Assembly: GCA_017395245.1 (NCBI GenBank)
Contig: JAFPVR010000002.1
Span: 27,728 to 91,727, forward strand
Length of the DNA: 64,000 bases
From: Bacteroidales bacterium
Lineage (GTDB): Bacteria; Bacteroidota; Bacteroidia; Bacteroidales; WCHB1-69
Reading direction: 5' to 3'
In this document: in pieces, positions 51,301 to 61,400 of the stretch
Layout of the letters: every line of letters starts with the position of its first letter
Numbering within the stretch: the stretch's first letter is position 1
The notes under the pieces: model-generated
The model's input: the letters and a program-made list of their open reading frames with translations, nothing else
Told to the model about the DNA's origin: nothing
Database searches by the model: none
Translations under genes and position numbers: made by a program

Positions 51301-51965
51301 TTGCCGGTTGCGTCCTTGATGGAAATACCGGCCTCCTTCAAATTACAATCCGCCTTGGAGAAAAAACCTGTGAAAGGCGAAGAGGAAGCGAAGGTTTTGC
51401 CTTTGTATTTGAACAGATACAACGAGGTGAAGTCAAACACGTACTCGTCATTGCCCAGTCTGCCGTGCATGCGCTTTCTGATTGTGCGCAAATATTGGTT
51501 CCGGTAGAGCTGCAAGGTCTCCAAATAATTGTTAAGACGGCTATTGTTGTTTGGCCCCGGACTCTCTAACTTGATTTTCTTGATGGAGATCCCCTTCTCT
51601 TGCAAGTCAATGTCGTCTGAATGGTAGAGCATTTCAAACACATCCAAGCAGTGTGACAAGGCGCGAGAGTAATCGGGGGAGATGTCTTGCGGGGTTACAT
51701 CCCTCTTCTTGGTCAAAAGGCTCCGGCCGTTTCGAAGCTCCATGAATGCGATGTCGGTCACGTGCATCCGCGCGTAGGGTGACGGAATCGACGTGATGCG
51801 GTCGGTTTTGGTTGTGTTGCAGATGACTGCGTTGATTCTTTCCTTGCTATAGGGATTGTATCTCAGCGCATTTGCGTCAAAATCCACTTTGAAATCGGTT
51901 AATCCAGCGTCGTGGGTTGCGACCTCTTCAGCCTTCAATCCGAAAATATATTTTTTCTTTGCCAT
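48369..51965 (-). CDS. Very large actin/Hsp70-fold ATPase with novel N-terminal half
   Basis: The C-terminal half (about residues 610-1198) has actin/Hsp70-fold motifs: phosphate 1 IIAVDLGTSNTYVAYM (615-630), phosphate 2 LTILIDVGGGSTDVFGF (881-897) and an adenosine motif VIYLTGNGSKLFGLY near 1015. Residues 1-600 (AEEVATHDAGLTDFKVDFD, FAFGIYPFVKTTLFDN) match nothing I know. There is no membrane segment. It is cotranscribed with a tubulin-like protein, an unusual pairing of two cytoskeleton-type NTPases. It may be a filament former or an Hsp70-like switch; SrfB-type virulence proteins are a distant alternative. Confidence 0.85.
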   Translation of the reverse strand: MAKKKYIFGLKAEEVATHDAGLTDFKVDFDANALRYNPYSKERINAVICNTTKTDRITSIPSPYARMHVTDIAFMELRNGRSLLTKKRDVTPQDISPDYSRALSHCLDVFEMLYHSDDIDLQEKGISIKKIKLESPGPNNNSRLNNYLETLQLYRNQYLRTIRKRMHGRLGNDEYVFDFTSLYLFKYKGKTFASSSPFTGFFSKADCNLKEAGISIKDATGNARNLFTDDPNDWRDMKGRSTDFREFMYLLLNERGTRLCYIFENLFAVVEQSLTQAEKQALDNTSFFQRDEYRKFNVGTPTLQQIGTHENQPLFIRPDNIDCSYLKYLLYLVQPADLTISEEEYGIEVKNRYFNGEVTYWLGPNDILSDALFVLPYDINDNYVSVPFLDEVTDKQMKDRCLIPVKSSGLQHLTSLFGDLTKITERITIVRKTKNTFLVKMKVDLVGGGTSVIRREYVMEDDKGPVAYPQGVVINGKEMSPFAFGIYPFVKTTLFDNIYKVLFYHHFDPNSNNRSKLHFFHIGTDKDPLELGEFSTDKDNSEVKSNQTIMANATMPGNCWYYHIEAGRKALDVAEITSDKGSALIVPKLRKVDVNQGVEGENNGKNVITMKNDEVIIAVDLGTSNTYVAYMVRNAANAKDFSKPKEISTVHDDGNWSELMFMHKTCTPQDKVDAIDKDRDDLYLREEDGSFTDKWLATQLCEFIPSRILPKSNDRQDKGYYFPIPSVINQTYVNGMTPNGTEEKIPLYNSAIPFAYYEIGKRKGNYDSVTEGKFKWFRVKHGRDFETDEAREQAFTSFVKELLFIFRSNLICQGYNPQNTKLIWTYPLSFYYQLTDEHKRIWEEEYERCFKVSPENHVLFTNESRAPIYECIDDLSSVSELTILIDVGGGSTDVFGFKENVPRFATSFSFAGNALYLDGDLNHNEQAQQGINIMRQQVSRDKCKKVLELQSPLSGAEKINPTDSISAIMNYGFSQASHDFENIFHNSNPNFMLKFHNTSLIYHIAQLCKMKSPEECPSVIYLTGNGSKLFGLYSEHEDYIRDIFKNVYGTAFAEDLRIVKPANPKSTTALGALKGYKNSKMGIPGLAFDGNDRIAQVVMLGDQNNCYDANSKSGGAQVNVSDDMKQQVEDNVCQFISLFYEMVDDAEMVIPQDKVKSFVPSVGKDMLLKPSDILMESVFFQYISLIMEKISAHFMRNN

Positions 51966-51998
51966 ATTTTCAATAATTAACAGATTAATAATAAGATT

Positions 51999-53588
51999 TT
52001 ATATATTACATTTGTTGCCTATGATGGAGTCCAGTGCTTTTGAGATGATTAACAGCAAATAAGGTAGTTTCTTGTAGTCCTCGACGGTGGTGTCTGAACC
52101 GGGCAAAACTTTTTGTTTGACCAAGGTGTCATAGGCATCAATCAGAGCGTCTTTTATTTCAGACGGAACAGGTTCGGGGTGCGGTTGTCTGGGCCATCTG
52201 CCCACTTGTTTAACGTTGGCAATACCCCATCCGTGCTCATGGTCGGTGTAGAACATCTGCGTGAGCATATCTTCATTGACAGCTCCGGATTTAACAAAAG
52301 ACATCTTTCTCTTGGACGGCACTCGGTTGTTCGGATTGGTGAGATTCCGGGTCCATTCATCCCAAGCGCGGAACAAGTAATTCAATCCCCATGCGTAGGG
52401 GAATTGACGGAGCTTTTGTTCGTCCCTTGTGACAACTGATTCACGCATGGATTCGTTGAAGCCGATGTTGTGCACGAAACGGCGATTCTCTTTGATGTCA
52501 TCTTGCAACAAATCACTTTCTGTGAATAGCCATTTCATCATCTGGAACCGTGCGAAGGCTTTTCGGAGGTCCGAATTGGGAATGTCCGATAAGTTGGATG
52601 ACAGGGTGTCTTGTGTGTCGTCGTCAGAAAAAGACCATACTGGCCGTTTGTATATCACCTTGTCTCGGAAATCCACTTTTGAGAAATCAATGGCACACAG
52701 GGCTGCCATCACCTCTATCGGATGCGTAGCGTTGTTTTGGGAGTCACCGTAGATGTGATGGGCGTAAACAGCCTTGCAGCCGCTATCACCCACATAATAT
52801 TGCACGTCCACTTCCTGCATATAGTCGTCATAGTACATCAGGGCCGCACGGGTTTTCACGTCAAACATATCGGAAATGACATCATAGTCGCTTCCGCTGG
52901 CATATTGCTGGGTGTTAGCGGTGGTGAAATATGGCAAAAGCGACACGACACCGATTTTCGGGCATTGGTTGCCTTTGCTCTTGAACTTGTTCACGATGAG
53001 CGGGATGCCGGCTGCGCCTGTGCCTCCGAAGAGGGAACCGATAATCACCACGCCATCCATGTTGTCGATTTCCACATGTTTACTCTCGTAGCGGTCGTCG
53101 TGCAGAGCGATGGCATTCAGGACCACAGACCCGATGTTGGGATTGCCGATGAAACCGCCGTCGAGGGGCATCTGCAGATCTTTGTCGGTGAATAGCAGGT
53201 CTCGCTCCTCGATAATGTTGCTTTGTTCGTCGGTCAGATTGCCAATAACCATGTTCAGGTTGCCGATATTGCCGCCATCTGAGTCAAGGTAAATGGGCTC
53301 TTCAATCTCAGTTTTGAAGAAGGAGGGCCATTTGTCGTTGTCATGACCCAATGCGGGCTCATAGATGGCGTTGGCTCCTATCTCGTTTTGGCTGGCAGTT
53401 CTTTGTTGGCGATAATACTTGATCAGGTTCTTGCACTCTTTCAGGGAATGGGATTCCGAATCGTTGTCAATGAATATGGGTAACACCGATGCGGCATTCA
53501 CCGTCATGCCGGAGGTGAGTGCCATGATAAAGGAGGCCATTACGCGCTCGCCGCTGCCTCCAATGGCCATTACTACTAATCTGTTCAT
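51999..53588 (-). CDS. Tubulin/FtsZ-like GTPase (Tubulin_2-like family)
   Basis: This 529-residue protein starts with MNRLVVMAIGGSGERV, the nucleotide-binding N-terminal loop. It has the tubulin signature as GSLFGGTGAAGIP (residues 184-196, compare GGGTGTG) and a following SLLPYF strand. No membrane segment or C-terminal FtsZ tail is seen. It resembles the bacterial FtsZ-like families reported beside vWA proteins in predicted membrane-remodelling clusters. A membrane vWA gene is two genes upstream here, and the actin-like gene is 33 bases downstream. GTP binding is likely; polymerisation is inferred. Confidence 0.85.
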   Translation of the reverse strand: MNRLVVMAIGGSGERVMASFIMALTSGMTVNAASVLPIFIDNDSESHSLKECKNLIKYYRQQRTASQNEIGANAIYEPALGHDNDKWPSFFKTEIEEPIYLDSDGGNIGNLNMVIGNLTDEQSNIIEERDLLFTDKDLQMPLDGGFIGNPNIGSVVLNAIALHDDRYESKHVEIDNMDGVVIIGSLFGGTGAAGIPLIVNKFKSKGNQCPKIGVVSLLPYFTTANTQQYASGSDYDVISDMFDVKTRAALMYYDDYMQEVDVQYYVGDSGCKAVYAHHIYGDSQNNATHPIEVMAALCAIDFSKVDFRDKVIYKRPVWSFSDDDTQDTLSSNLSDIPNSDLRKAFARFQMMKWLFTESDLLQDDIKENRRFVHNIGFNESMRESVVTRDEQKLRQFPYAWGLNYLFRAWDEWTRNLTNPNNRVPSKRKMSFVKSGAVNEDMLTQMFYTDHEHGWGIANVKQVGRWPRQPHPEPVPSEIKDALIDAYDTLVKQKVLPGSDTTVEDYKKLPYLLLIISKALDSIIGNKCNI

Positions 53589-53603
53589 AGCAAGTTGGTT
53601 TGA

Positions 53604-54053
53604 TTATTTGTTAAAAATTATACTTATCCAATCTATTGTGTTCGCCTTTGACTTCCCTTTAACCAGCAGGGACCAGACCTCAAACAAAATGAAATAATAG
53701 GCGACGTCTATTGCGCATATTTTCCACATGTTGCCGGAAGAGAAGCAGCTGCTCCAGTCACAGAAAAGGAATACGACCACGAAATTGAGTACCAGCATGG
53801 TGATCAGCCCCAACAAAGAGGTGATCACATAGTTTTTCTTGGTGGCGTTGGACGAAGACTGGGCGATGCCGTAGTAGAAGATGACTGCTGTGAGCAGCGA
53901 CACGATGACAAGGACGAGGAACAGCCATGAGAAACCATATCCGCCGTTTGCATCAGACAAATACGTTTCAAATGTGTTGACCCCATCTTGTTCTTCCAGG
54001 GTGTTGGTTACCCATTGGAAGAAAATCTTGGCAAGACGATAAATTTTTTCCAT
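53604..54053 (-). CDS. Four-TM membrane protein
   Basis: This 149-residue protein has hydrophobic helices at about 38-58, 72-92, 97-110 and 117-132 (FSWLFLVLVIVSLLTAVIFYY is the first). It has no recognised domain. It is encoded between the vWA and tubulin-like genes with gaps of 31 and 15 bases, so it belongs to the operon. It may anchor the tubulin-like protein to the membrane. Confidence 0.75.
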   Translation of the reverse strand: MEKIYRLAKIFFQWVTNTLEEQDGVNTFETYLSDANGGYGFSWLFLVLVIVSLLTAVIFYYGIAQSSSNATKKNYVITSLLGLITMLVLNFVVVFLFCDWSSCFSSGNMWKICAIDVAYYFILFEVWSLLVKGKSKANTIDWISIIFNK

Positions 54054-54084
54054 AATAAGGTTAATTTAGGTGAATAATTATTAT

Positions 54085-55410
54085 TTATTTTTTACTGACT
54101 ATAAAATCGAAACGGGCCACCTCTTCGGCGGGTTTATCCTCGCTTCCAAAATAGGCTTTGTTGATGTTTTTCATCAAGGCGTCGAACCCCCAAGTCTTTT
54201 TCTCGATGCCCTTAACATTGTCTTGAGTGTCGTCGTCGGTGGAGGCCGTCGAGATCCAGTTTTCTGCTGTTGTCAAGGTGATATAGGGGGTGTGCTTGCT
54301 TTTCCATTCTCCGTAAGGACGTAACTTGACTGTGTAAGTGTAAGTGCCTTCTCCGTTATAGGATTCCGGTGCTGTTACATTGGTGATTATGCTTTGGTCG
54401 AAATCCAGTTTCAAGTTTTCAACCTTGACATATTTGGGAACACTGAAAGCGTTGCACGTCAGCGTTAGTTCTGCGACAGCGTTTTTTTCAGCATCCTCGG
54501 CCCAGATTATTCCGGCTTCCTTAGGATCCTCTCCCACTTTCCAGATAGATTTTTTGTCCACAGCCACTGTGAAGGATTGCGTTTGCAGCTCAGGGATTTT
54601 AAACGACGCATAGATGTTGTCAAATCCGTCGAAGCACTGGTCAGCCATGATTTTGCGGAGATTCTTCTCCGTGCCGCACAATAACACATAAAAAGGCCTG
54701 TCTTTCATCAGGGTATCTTTGTATGTACATGGTGTAATGTTCTCCATGTAGTTGCAATAGTATTTTCCGTTGTAGTCGCTGTAGTACTGCAGGATGACCA
54801 CGTGCATGCCTCCTTTTTGTAAATCCGAGAACACATCGTACGCCAATCCTGCCAAAGCACCAAGCTGATGTTTATTATAATCAGGTGTCTCTTTTAGAAG
54901 TTTTTGCTTCCCGTACGACAACACCATGTCAGAAACGAGAATGTTTACTGTGGAGTCTGTGACGCTGCTCAAGTTGTTGCGGAACATTTCATGCAACAGC
55001 GTGACATTTTGATTGAATATAGAATGATTTTCCATCGCTTTTAGAAAATCTGCCTTGCCATAAGCCTTGCTTCCGCAATAGCTGGTAGTTGAAATATCGT
55101 ATTTTTTTTCCAAGTTTGTAAGGCCGTTTGAAACAGTCGGAATCATCTTGGCTGTGAAGTTCTTGAATGCTTCTTGGTTGGCAGGATTCTTCCCGTCCAC
55201 AAAACCGCGCATACTGCCGGAGAAGTCGATGTACAGCGAAGCGCCTTTGATGTTACAGTCGATGCTCTCCTCGTTGACGGGACATTTCATGGAGAAATTA
55301 CCGCCTTTAGGCTTGTCATGGTTGATGATCCTGTTGATAACGGCAATCAGTGCAATCAGCCCGAGCAGAATAAGCAGATAGATCTTGATGTTGATTTTAC
55401 TTTTACTCAT
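54085..55410 (-). CDS. Membrane-anchored vWA-domain protein
   Basis: A single membrane helix (residues 9-28) is followed by a vWA domain. Its metal motif is SLYIDFSGSMRGF (Asp 62, Ser 64, Ser 66), with VNILVSDMVLS as a second metal contact. The C-terminal third (about 320-441) is beta-rich (TYTYTVKLRPYGEWKSK, PYITLTTAENW). The topology places most of the protein outside the cytoplasm. vWA domains bind protein ligands through a metal ion. It sits between the coiled-coil and four-TM genes and may sense an envelope ligand. Confidence 0.85.
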   Translation of the reverse strand: MSKSKINIKIYLLILLGLIALIAVINRIINHDKPKGGNFSMKCPVNEESIDCNIKGASLYIDFSGSMRGFVDGKNPANQEAFKNFTAKMIPTVSNGLTNLEKKYDISTTSYCGSKAYGKADFLKAMENHSIFNQNVTLLHEMFRNNLSSVTDSTVNILVSDMVLSYGKQKLLKETPDYNKHQLGALAGLAYDVFSDLQKGGMHVVILQYYSDYNGKYYCNYMENITPCTYKDTLMKDRPFYVLLCGTEKNLRKIMADQCFDGFDNIYASFKIPELQTQSFTVAVDKKSIWKVGEDPKEAGIIWAEDAEKNAVAELTLTCNAFSVPKYVKVENLKLDFDQSIITNVTAPESYNGEGTYTYTVKLRPYGEWKSKHTPYITLTTAENWISTASTDDDTQDNVKGIEKKTWGFDALMKNINKAYFGSEDKPAEEVARFDFIVSKK

Positions 55411-55448
55411 AATTAGGTTGTTTTAATTGTTGTTTATTGAATTTCTGT

Positions 55449-58403
55449 TTACTTTTGGACAAAGATCTTGATGCGGCTGTCGGGTTTCCTGCCGCCTTTT
55501 ATCCACACTTTGCAGTTCTCAAGGCTTACGATTTCCCCGGACGCAAACCCATCGACATCAACAGGGTTGGCAGTTACATCGGAAAACGTATTTCTATCCT
55601 TTATATGCACTGTGGCAATTTCAACATCTAATGCCTCGGCATCTTTTTCCAATTGTGTGCTAAAGGTCTTGAATTCTTTCACATCATTTTCTTTTAGTTT
55701 CTGGTCGAAGTAGGGAAGACCGATGAGTGACTCGTTGAAGACTACCACGGCGTTGAAATACTTCTCCAAGTAGGCGTTGAACAGGTATTTCTTCAGTGAG
55801 GCTTCGGGGTTGTTCTTGTCCAACTTGGTCACCTGACTGTCGTTGAATACCAGCTGGCCTCGGGCCATCATGTCCACTTCGGACGCCAATGCCGTCTTTA
55901 TCCCGCCCATGTTCTGGTTGTATTTCGCTTGGGCACGGTAGAGGTAGTAGGGGTCGTCCATCTTGTCAGCCATCAAGCTATTCGCCTTGCTTTCGATTGC
56001 CGCCACGGTTTTGAAGAGCTGCTGGAGCTTCTTGGCATACGCTTGTGCAAATTCCACGCGGGTGAAATTGTCGGTATAGAACTTTTGATCAAGTTTGAGC
56101 CCGTCAATCACTTTGTCTTTCTTCTCTTCGGCTTCTTTGACTTTCTTAGCGGTGTTCTCTTTTTCCATTTGGAGGGAGGTTTTGAGCTCGTTAATCACTT
56201 TGTCTTTCTTCTCTTCGGCTTCTTTGACTTTCTTAGCAGTGTTCTCTTTTTCCGTTTTGAGGGCTGCTTTAAGATCATTAATCACTTCGTCTTTCTTTTC
56301 CTCTGCCTCCTTGACTTTTTGGGCGGTGTTGTATTTTTCCGTTTGGAGGGCGGCTTTAAGACCGTTAATCACTTCGTCTTTCTTCCCTTCCGCCTCTCTG
56401 ACTTTTTCGGCAAGATCTGTCGTCGCTTGCGTTCTCGAATTTTCGATTGCTGTTCGGTGAGCCTCATTCGTCTTTTTGATCCATTGTTCAACTTCGGATT
56501 GCAGGGAGGTGAATTCGGCCTTGAGCTCTTCCAACTGGCTCTTTGTGATGCCGGTGGTGTTTAGCGGAGCGGGTTCGGATTTGGCTTCGGATTTGGGTTT
56601 TGTTTCTGTTTCTGTTCCCGTTTCTACTTCTACTGTTTCTGCTTCAGCCGTTTCCTCAGAACTTGTCTCGGCAATCGTCACGGTTTCTGGTTCAGGTTGT
56701 GCCTCAGTGACGGACGACAGGAGATTGTCCAATTCCGTCGCGAAACGATTGAACAGGGTAGGCACGGTCGAGTCATCTTCGGGATTGGCGGTTTGAGCCT
56801 GAGCTTGGGTTTGAGTTTGAGCTTGAGTTTCTGACAGAGTCTGGGGCTGAGTCTGGGAGACCTGATCTTCGGGATCTTCAGGGACGGGAAAAACCTCTTT
56901 TAAGGCGTCTAAGTCATTTTTCAATTGTTCATAACTGTTAATGTCGTCTGATGCCACCTCCTTCATGCTTTGTGGGAGGGTGTCATCATTGTTCAATTTT
57001 GACAACTCGTTTTCTATCTCCTCTATGGACGCAATGAATATAGGCAGTTCTTTTTTTACTTCCGCTTCTATAAGTTTTACTAGTCGTTGGCTTTCTGAGA
57101 CATCATTAAGGGCTTCCTTTAGGTCTTGCTTGTTCCAGTTTTTGTAAATTTGATCTAAATTATAGCGTAAATCTCCAAACAACGTGGACGAGACCTCATT
57201 TTTGTTCCCAAACAGTTTGATACGCAGCTGATTTATTTGATGTTTTAATGTTTGGTTTTTTTCTAGGATAACCGCAGCAATTCCCTCTTCTTTTGACGGT
57301 TTAGCTTCCCCTTTTTGTGGTTTATTGGCTTTTGAGTTTCCTTTCTTTTTAGCTGCTCCTGTTTTGTTATTTGTAGAAGTTTGATATGAGTTCGGGGGTG
57401 TTGGTATGGCTTGGTCAATTTTGTCAAATTTATCAATCAGTTCTTGTCTTGTTCTTTCAAAATAGGCTGAACATAACTTCAAGTCTTCTTCCAGTTTACT
57501 ATTAAGGCTCTCGTCTTGACTGTCATGTTCCTCGTCTTGACTATCCTTTTTCAGTCTTTCGATACTCTCTTTTATCTCACCCAGTTTAGCGAGCATCGGA
57601 TTGTCCGGATTTTGGTCTTTATTGCGATGAGACAACCACCAGACAATGGCCAAAACGATGAGAACTGCCACAATAAGCCACACCCACCAGAACTTGGACA
57701 TAAACTGTGCGAAGCCTTTTTTTCCGGCAGTCGTGGCGTCGGATTCCGTTTGGAAATCCGTAGGCCATGTCATGTAGAGGGGCGTTCCGTTCAGCGGGGA
57801 TATGCGGAACAACACGCAGGTGTCGTTCAAACTGTCAACGCCTAAATCCTCAAAAGAGAACCTCTTTTCTTCGCCAGGCTTCATCGTGGCACAAATGACA
57901 AAACCCTTTTTCAGGTTGATAATCAGGCACGAGTCAAAGGGAACACTGTCCGCAATGGCGATTTTGAGGTGTTGTTGCCCGTCTGCTGTGTCAAGTTGCA
58001 GACTCTTGAATATCGATTTGGAGAGCGGAACCTGCGTCTTGATTGTGTCGTGTTTGAAAAGGAATACAGTGTCAACTTCTTTTAATACTCCTTGTCTATC
58101 GAACGAACTGTCCAAAATAGAGATTGGCAGGTAGACGGAGCCTTCCCATACAAAAGCGTCAACCCCTTTTATGGGAGCGGGAGCGAAGCATTCATTCTCG
58201 TACAAGGTGAAACCCTTGGGCATGGTCCAGCTAACGGTGTCAAACCGCTTTCCGTCGGCGTTTGGTTTAAAGCAATATGTGAATTTCGGTTCTTTGACGG
58301 TGCTTTTTACGCGCCAGACCGTGTCTGATTTGGAAGCTTCCGCATTTTGGAATGCGATTGACAAAATGAATAATGCCAAAAACAGTCGGAAAATATTTTT
58401 CAT
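55449..58403 (-). CDS. Exported/membrane coiled-coil protein with 29-residue repeats
   Basis: A signal peptide (residues 1-23) precedes a beta-rich outer domain (about 25-225), a membrane helix (237-257) and a long coiled-coil interior. The interior has a glutamate/threonine-rich linker (about 500-630) and 3.6 copies of a 29-residue repeat, KVKEAEEKKDEVIN-x-LKxxLxxEKENTAK, at 56094-56405. The last 180 residues are less repetitive. This gives an outside sensor joined to a long cytosolic helix. It resembles the topology of the Hsp70-like protein upstream. Confidence 0.85.
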   Translation of the reverse strand: MKNIFRLFLALFILSIAFQNAEASKSDTVWRVKSTVKEPKFTYCFKPNADGKRFDTVSWTMPKGFTLYENECFAPAPIKGVDAFVWEGSVYLPISILDSSFDRQGVLKEVDTVFLFKHDTIKTQVPLSKSIFKSLQLDTADGQQHLKIAIADSVPFDSCLIINLKKGFVICATMKPGEEKRFSFEDLGVDSLNDTCVLFRISPLNGTPLYMTWPTDFQTESDATTAGKKGFAQFMSKFWWVWLIVAVLIVLAIVWWLSHRNKDQNPDNPMLAKLGEIKESIERLKKDSQDEEHDSQDESLNSKLEEDLKLCSAYFERTRQELIDKFDKIDQAIPTPPNSYQTSTNNKTGAAKKKGNSKANKPQKGEAKPSKEEGIAAVILEKNQTLKHQINQLRIKLFGNKNEVSSTLFGDLRYNLDQIYKNWNKQDLKEALNDVSESQRLVKLIEAEVKKELPIFIASIEEIENELSKLNNDDTLPQSMKEVASDDINSYEQLKNDLDALKEVFPVPEDPEDQVSQTQPQTLSETQAQTQTQAQAQTANPEDDSTVPTLFNRFATELDNLLSSVTEAQPEPETVTIAETSSEETAEAETVEVETGTETETKPKSEAKSEPAPLNTTGITKSQLEELKAEFTSLQSEVEQWIKKTNEAHRTAIENSRTQATTDLAEKVREAEGKKDEVINGLKAALQTEKYNTAQKVKEAEEKKDEVINDLKAALKTEKENTAKKVKEAEEKKDKVINELKTSLQMEKENTAKKVKEAEEKKDKVIDGLKLDQKFYTDNFTRVEFAQAYAKKLQQLFKTVAAIESKANSLMADKMDDPYYLYRAQAKYNQNMGGIKTALASEVDMMARGQLVFNDSQVTKLDKNNPEASLKKYLFNAYLEKYFNAVVVFNESLIGLPYFDQKLKENDVKEFKTFSTQLEKDAEALDVEIATVHIKDRNTFSDVTANPVDVDGFASGEIVSLENCKVWIKGGRKPDSRIKIFVQK
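56094..56405. repeat. 87-bp in-frame tandem repeat
   Basis: Inside the coiled-coil gene, an 87-bp unit is repeated 3.6 times with high nucleotide identity. It encodes 29-residue helical units starting KV(K/R)EAE(E/G)KKD. Copy number is expected to vary, changing the length of the coiled coil. Confidence 0.9.
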
Positions 58404-58415
58404 ACTAATTCTATT

Positions 58416-61400
58416 TTATTTTAAACGGGTTTTGGTTTTTGAGGTGTCGATTGTACTTGTCTTATGTGTCGGGGTGAAACTGGTCTCCTCCTCTTCATAA
58501 TCATTGGTGTTGATGGTGGCGAATTCGAAGGCTGCGCTGTTCTCGTCTTTGATTTCGTTTTGCATTTCGTGATCCATCCGCCAGGCACGGGCACTCTCTT
58601 TTGTGATGGGCTCATCGAAGCTGCTTACATAGATTCTGTAGTCGTAGTTGCCTTTGTCATCCACTTCGAACTCGATTCTGTCGATAAAGGTTTTGATTTG
58701 GGAGCCTTTCACCTCATCCAATAGGATTTTCTTGTGTTGGATGTTGTTCTTAATAATCTCTTCAGTGTTGGCACCCATCATTTGGAGGAATTTCACGTTG
58801 ATCATCTCCGGGTCGAACAGGTCTTTGCCGTGGACAACAGGGGCGATAATACGGCCATTCTCAAAGGCGGTTCCGTTCTCAATTAGGGCATGGTAGCATT
58901 TTTCGGTATTTTTGCTGTCTTCGAATCCGAAAGAGGAGGTCACGTAGTTGTGTTGGAGCAGGATTTTGCGGCTGTACATGGCATACCAGCAAGCGCCCTC
59001 CGCCACGGCAGTTTTCACCTTTTGGTCGTCGAACACAACAATGCCGGCATCGTTCTTTTTCATAAAGCCGTCCCACTGCTCCACTCTGTGCCCGAAGAAG
59101 GCTTTCATAATGGTCTTGCTCACTCCGGGGTAAAGAACTGAACGACCGCTCAAAATCAGCTCTATGGTTCGGTGCGAAGGGAAGCGTTTGGCATGCAACA
59201 GCTCATTAATAGCGTCAGTGATGTGTCGGAACACATACTCGTTCATAATGTTGTGTGATTTCTTTTCATTTGCTACAAAAATCCGATCATCCTCAGTTTT
59301 GTCGGGAATGGAAACCCCAAATTCACTGAATTGTGTCCCTAAAAAGCCGTAGAAATCTTCGAACGAGGTTGTTACATTGTCAGCGGGGTTGGGAACGTTA
59401 TTTGTTTTGTCAATCCAGTCCAGTTTGATTTTCCTGGCCATCGATATCAAAGCATTTTTGTGCTTTTTCTGGTGTTCGCGCAATAGCGTCTCTTGCTCGC
59501 TTTCTGGTTTTCCCTGTGCATTTAGATTCTCCAACAGGGCTTTACGTATGGAGGGGATTGCATAGAAAAGCTGGATGAGGGCGTAGTCAATGTCATCGCC
59601 GCCCACATAATAACCGACTTTGGCCAAAGAGTCCAGCTCAATTCGCTGTATGTTGCCATTGGCACCCATCACTACATTGACATTGAAAGCGGTGAGGTTG
59701 ATGGTGGCACCGCCCATGTCCAACACCACAAACACCCGGTTCTGCTTGTCGACAATCTGTTGCAGATTTTGGCGCAGGTAGGTCATCATCACGCCTTCTG
59801 ACTCATAAAGGTAGTGTACTTCCTTGAACTTGCCCAATCGCTTGACGGAGTCCACCATGTCCTGCACTTTGTTGCGCGTGTAGTTGTTGGGGACAGCCAC
59901 CACCGCGCGCTGTGGGTCAAATCTACCGTATTCATCGCTGAATTGTCCGGTGATATTTTCATCTTTTGTGCTTTGGTAGTGCGCCTCAAGTTGGTTGTAC
60001 AACCCCTTGGCTAACAGGTGGGCGAGATCCTGCCCTTCGATAGTCTTTACGGTACCGTCGCTCCTCTTGATATTTTGTGGGGACTTGTATCCTAAAAACT
60101 TCTTGATGGACTGGAACTTGTTCTTGCCGGCAGTTTCCGCGCCTTCGAATTGGAAATCCAAGCCTTCCTCAAATTCCTCTACGGGAGGTTTGGTTGTGAA
60201 GGCCCTGCTGGTATCCGGGATGGCGATCACGGAGGGAAAGATGGAAGAAGTTTTCGTCCTTCCGCCGCTCGTTGTTTCTTTATATTGGCGGTTTACCAGG
60301 TTGATGTCGTTGGTGTCAAGCCAACTGCCGGTCACGCCGTATGCGATAGAGGAACCTGTGGTGCCCTCGTCGAAGGCCACCCAGATGTTCGGGTTGCGGA
60401 GCTTCGGTCGCACGATGAACTTGTACTCCCGTTCCACTTCGCCGTCGCCAATGTAAACCAGCGACTTTCCGTCGCGCCGATAGACGCGCACTTTGAGTTT
60501 GACGTCCAGTACGTTGTCAATGTCGAAATTGATGGCATTGGATTCCCCGTCCACGTATGCTTCCACATTAACACGGGCTTCGAACACGCTCTTTTTTGAC
60601 GTGTCGAACACCTCTTCCAGTGCGTATTCGGTGTTCAGCTTCTTGCGTGTGCCGTCCGGGTTCGGTAGCTGCGGGCGGAAAGTGAACAGTTCGTTGCCAT
60701 CCAGATCTTCCACCTGGTATTTAATCACGTACGTCTGTTTTTGCGACAAGGCTCGCTTGGGCATGGTCGCTGTGATGTCGAAAGAGATGATGCGCCGCCG
60801 GTCTTTCTCGTCTTCCATGTACCAGCAGTCGTGGTTGGTTTCTTCACAATTCTTCACGCACATGTATCGCGTGTTGGAGATGGGGTTAACGTCCACTTTC
60901 AGTTCGGGTTTGGCACGTTTTCCCCTGAAAATATAGAGCCATATCAAGAATCCGATGAGCAGTGCGGCGGTGAGGATTGAGAGAATGATGGTCAGCATTT
61001 TTCTTTCTGCAGGTTCGGGAGCCAGAATAGGAATTTGCGGCTCGTCCTGACTGAAAACATACGGTATGATTGTATTTCCGTCTTTGTCCTGTATATTGGT
61101 GTAGAGCACAAAGGAGAATAAGTAACCCTCATCTTTCTTGACATTGTTTAATTTTATTGTTCGTTTCGGGATTGTCAAAAATTGTCCATGGTAGTATTTT
61201 TCAATTTCATTAACATCGTCTATTGATGACTTTTGCAAAATGTTCCCCGCATAGTCCTTGATTAACATGTCGATACGATAGACTTTTATCCTGTCGTCTT
61301 TAGTGAAGAGAATATTCACAGGATTAACTTCAAATTCGGAACTCCCCCATTTCTTCTGTTGAACAGAGAAGTTCTCAACTTTAAAACTATTTCCGTCTAG

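Noticed and set aside
55449-58403. Long plus-strand open frames antisense to the coiled-coil and Hsp70 genes
   Set aside because: They mirror the strong codon pattern of the minus-strand genes and have phenylalanine-rich, repetitive translations with no family resemblance.
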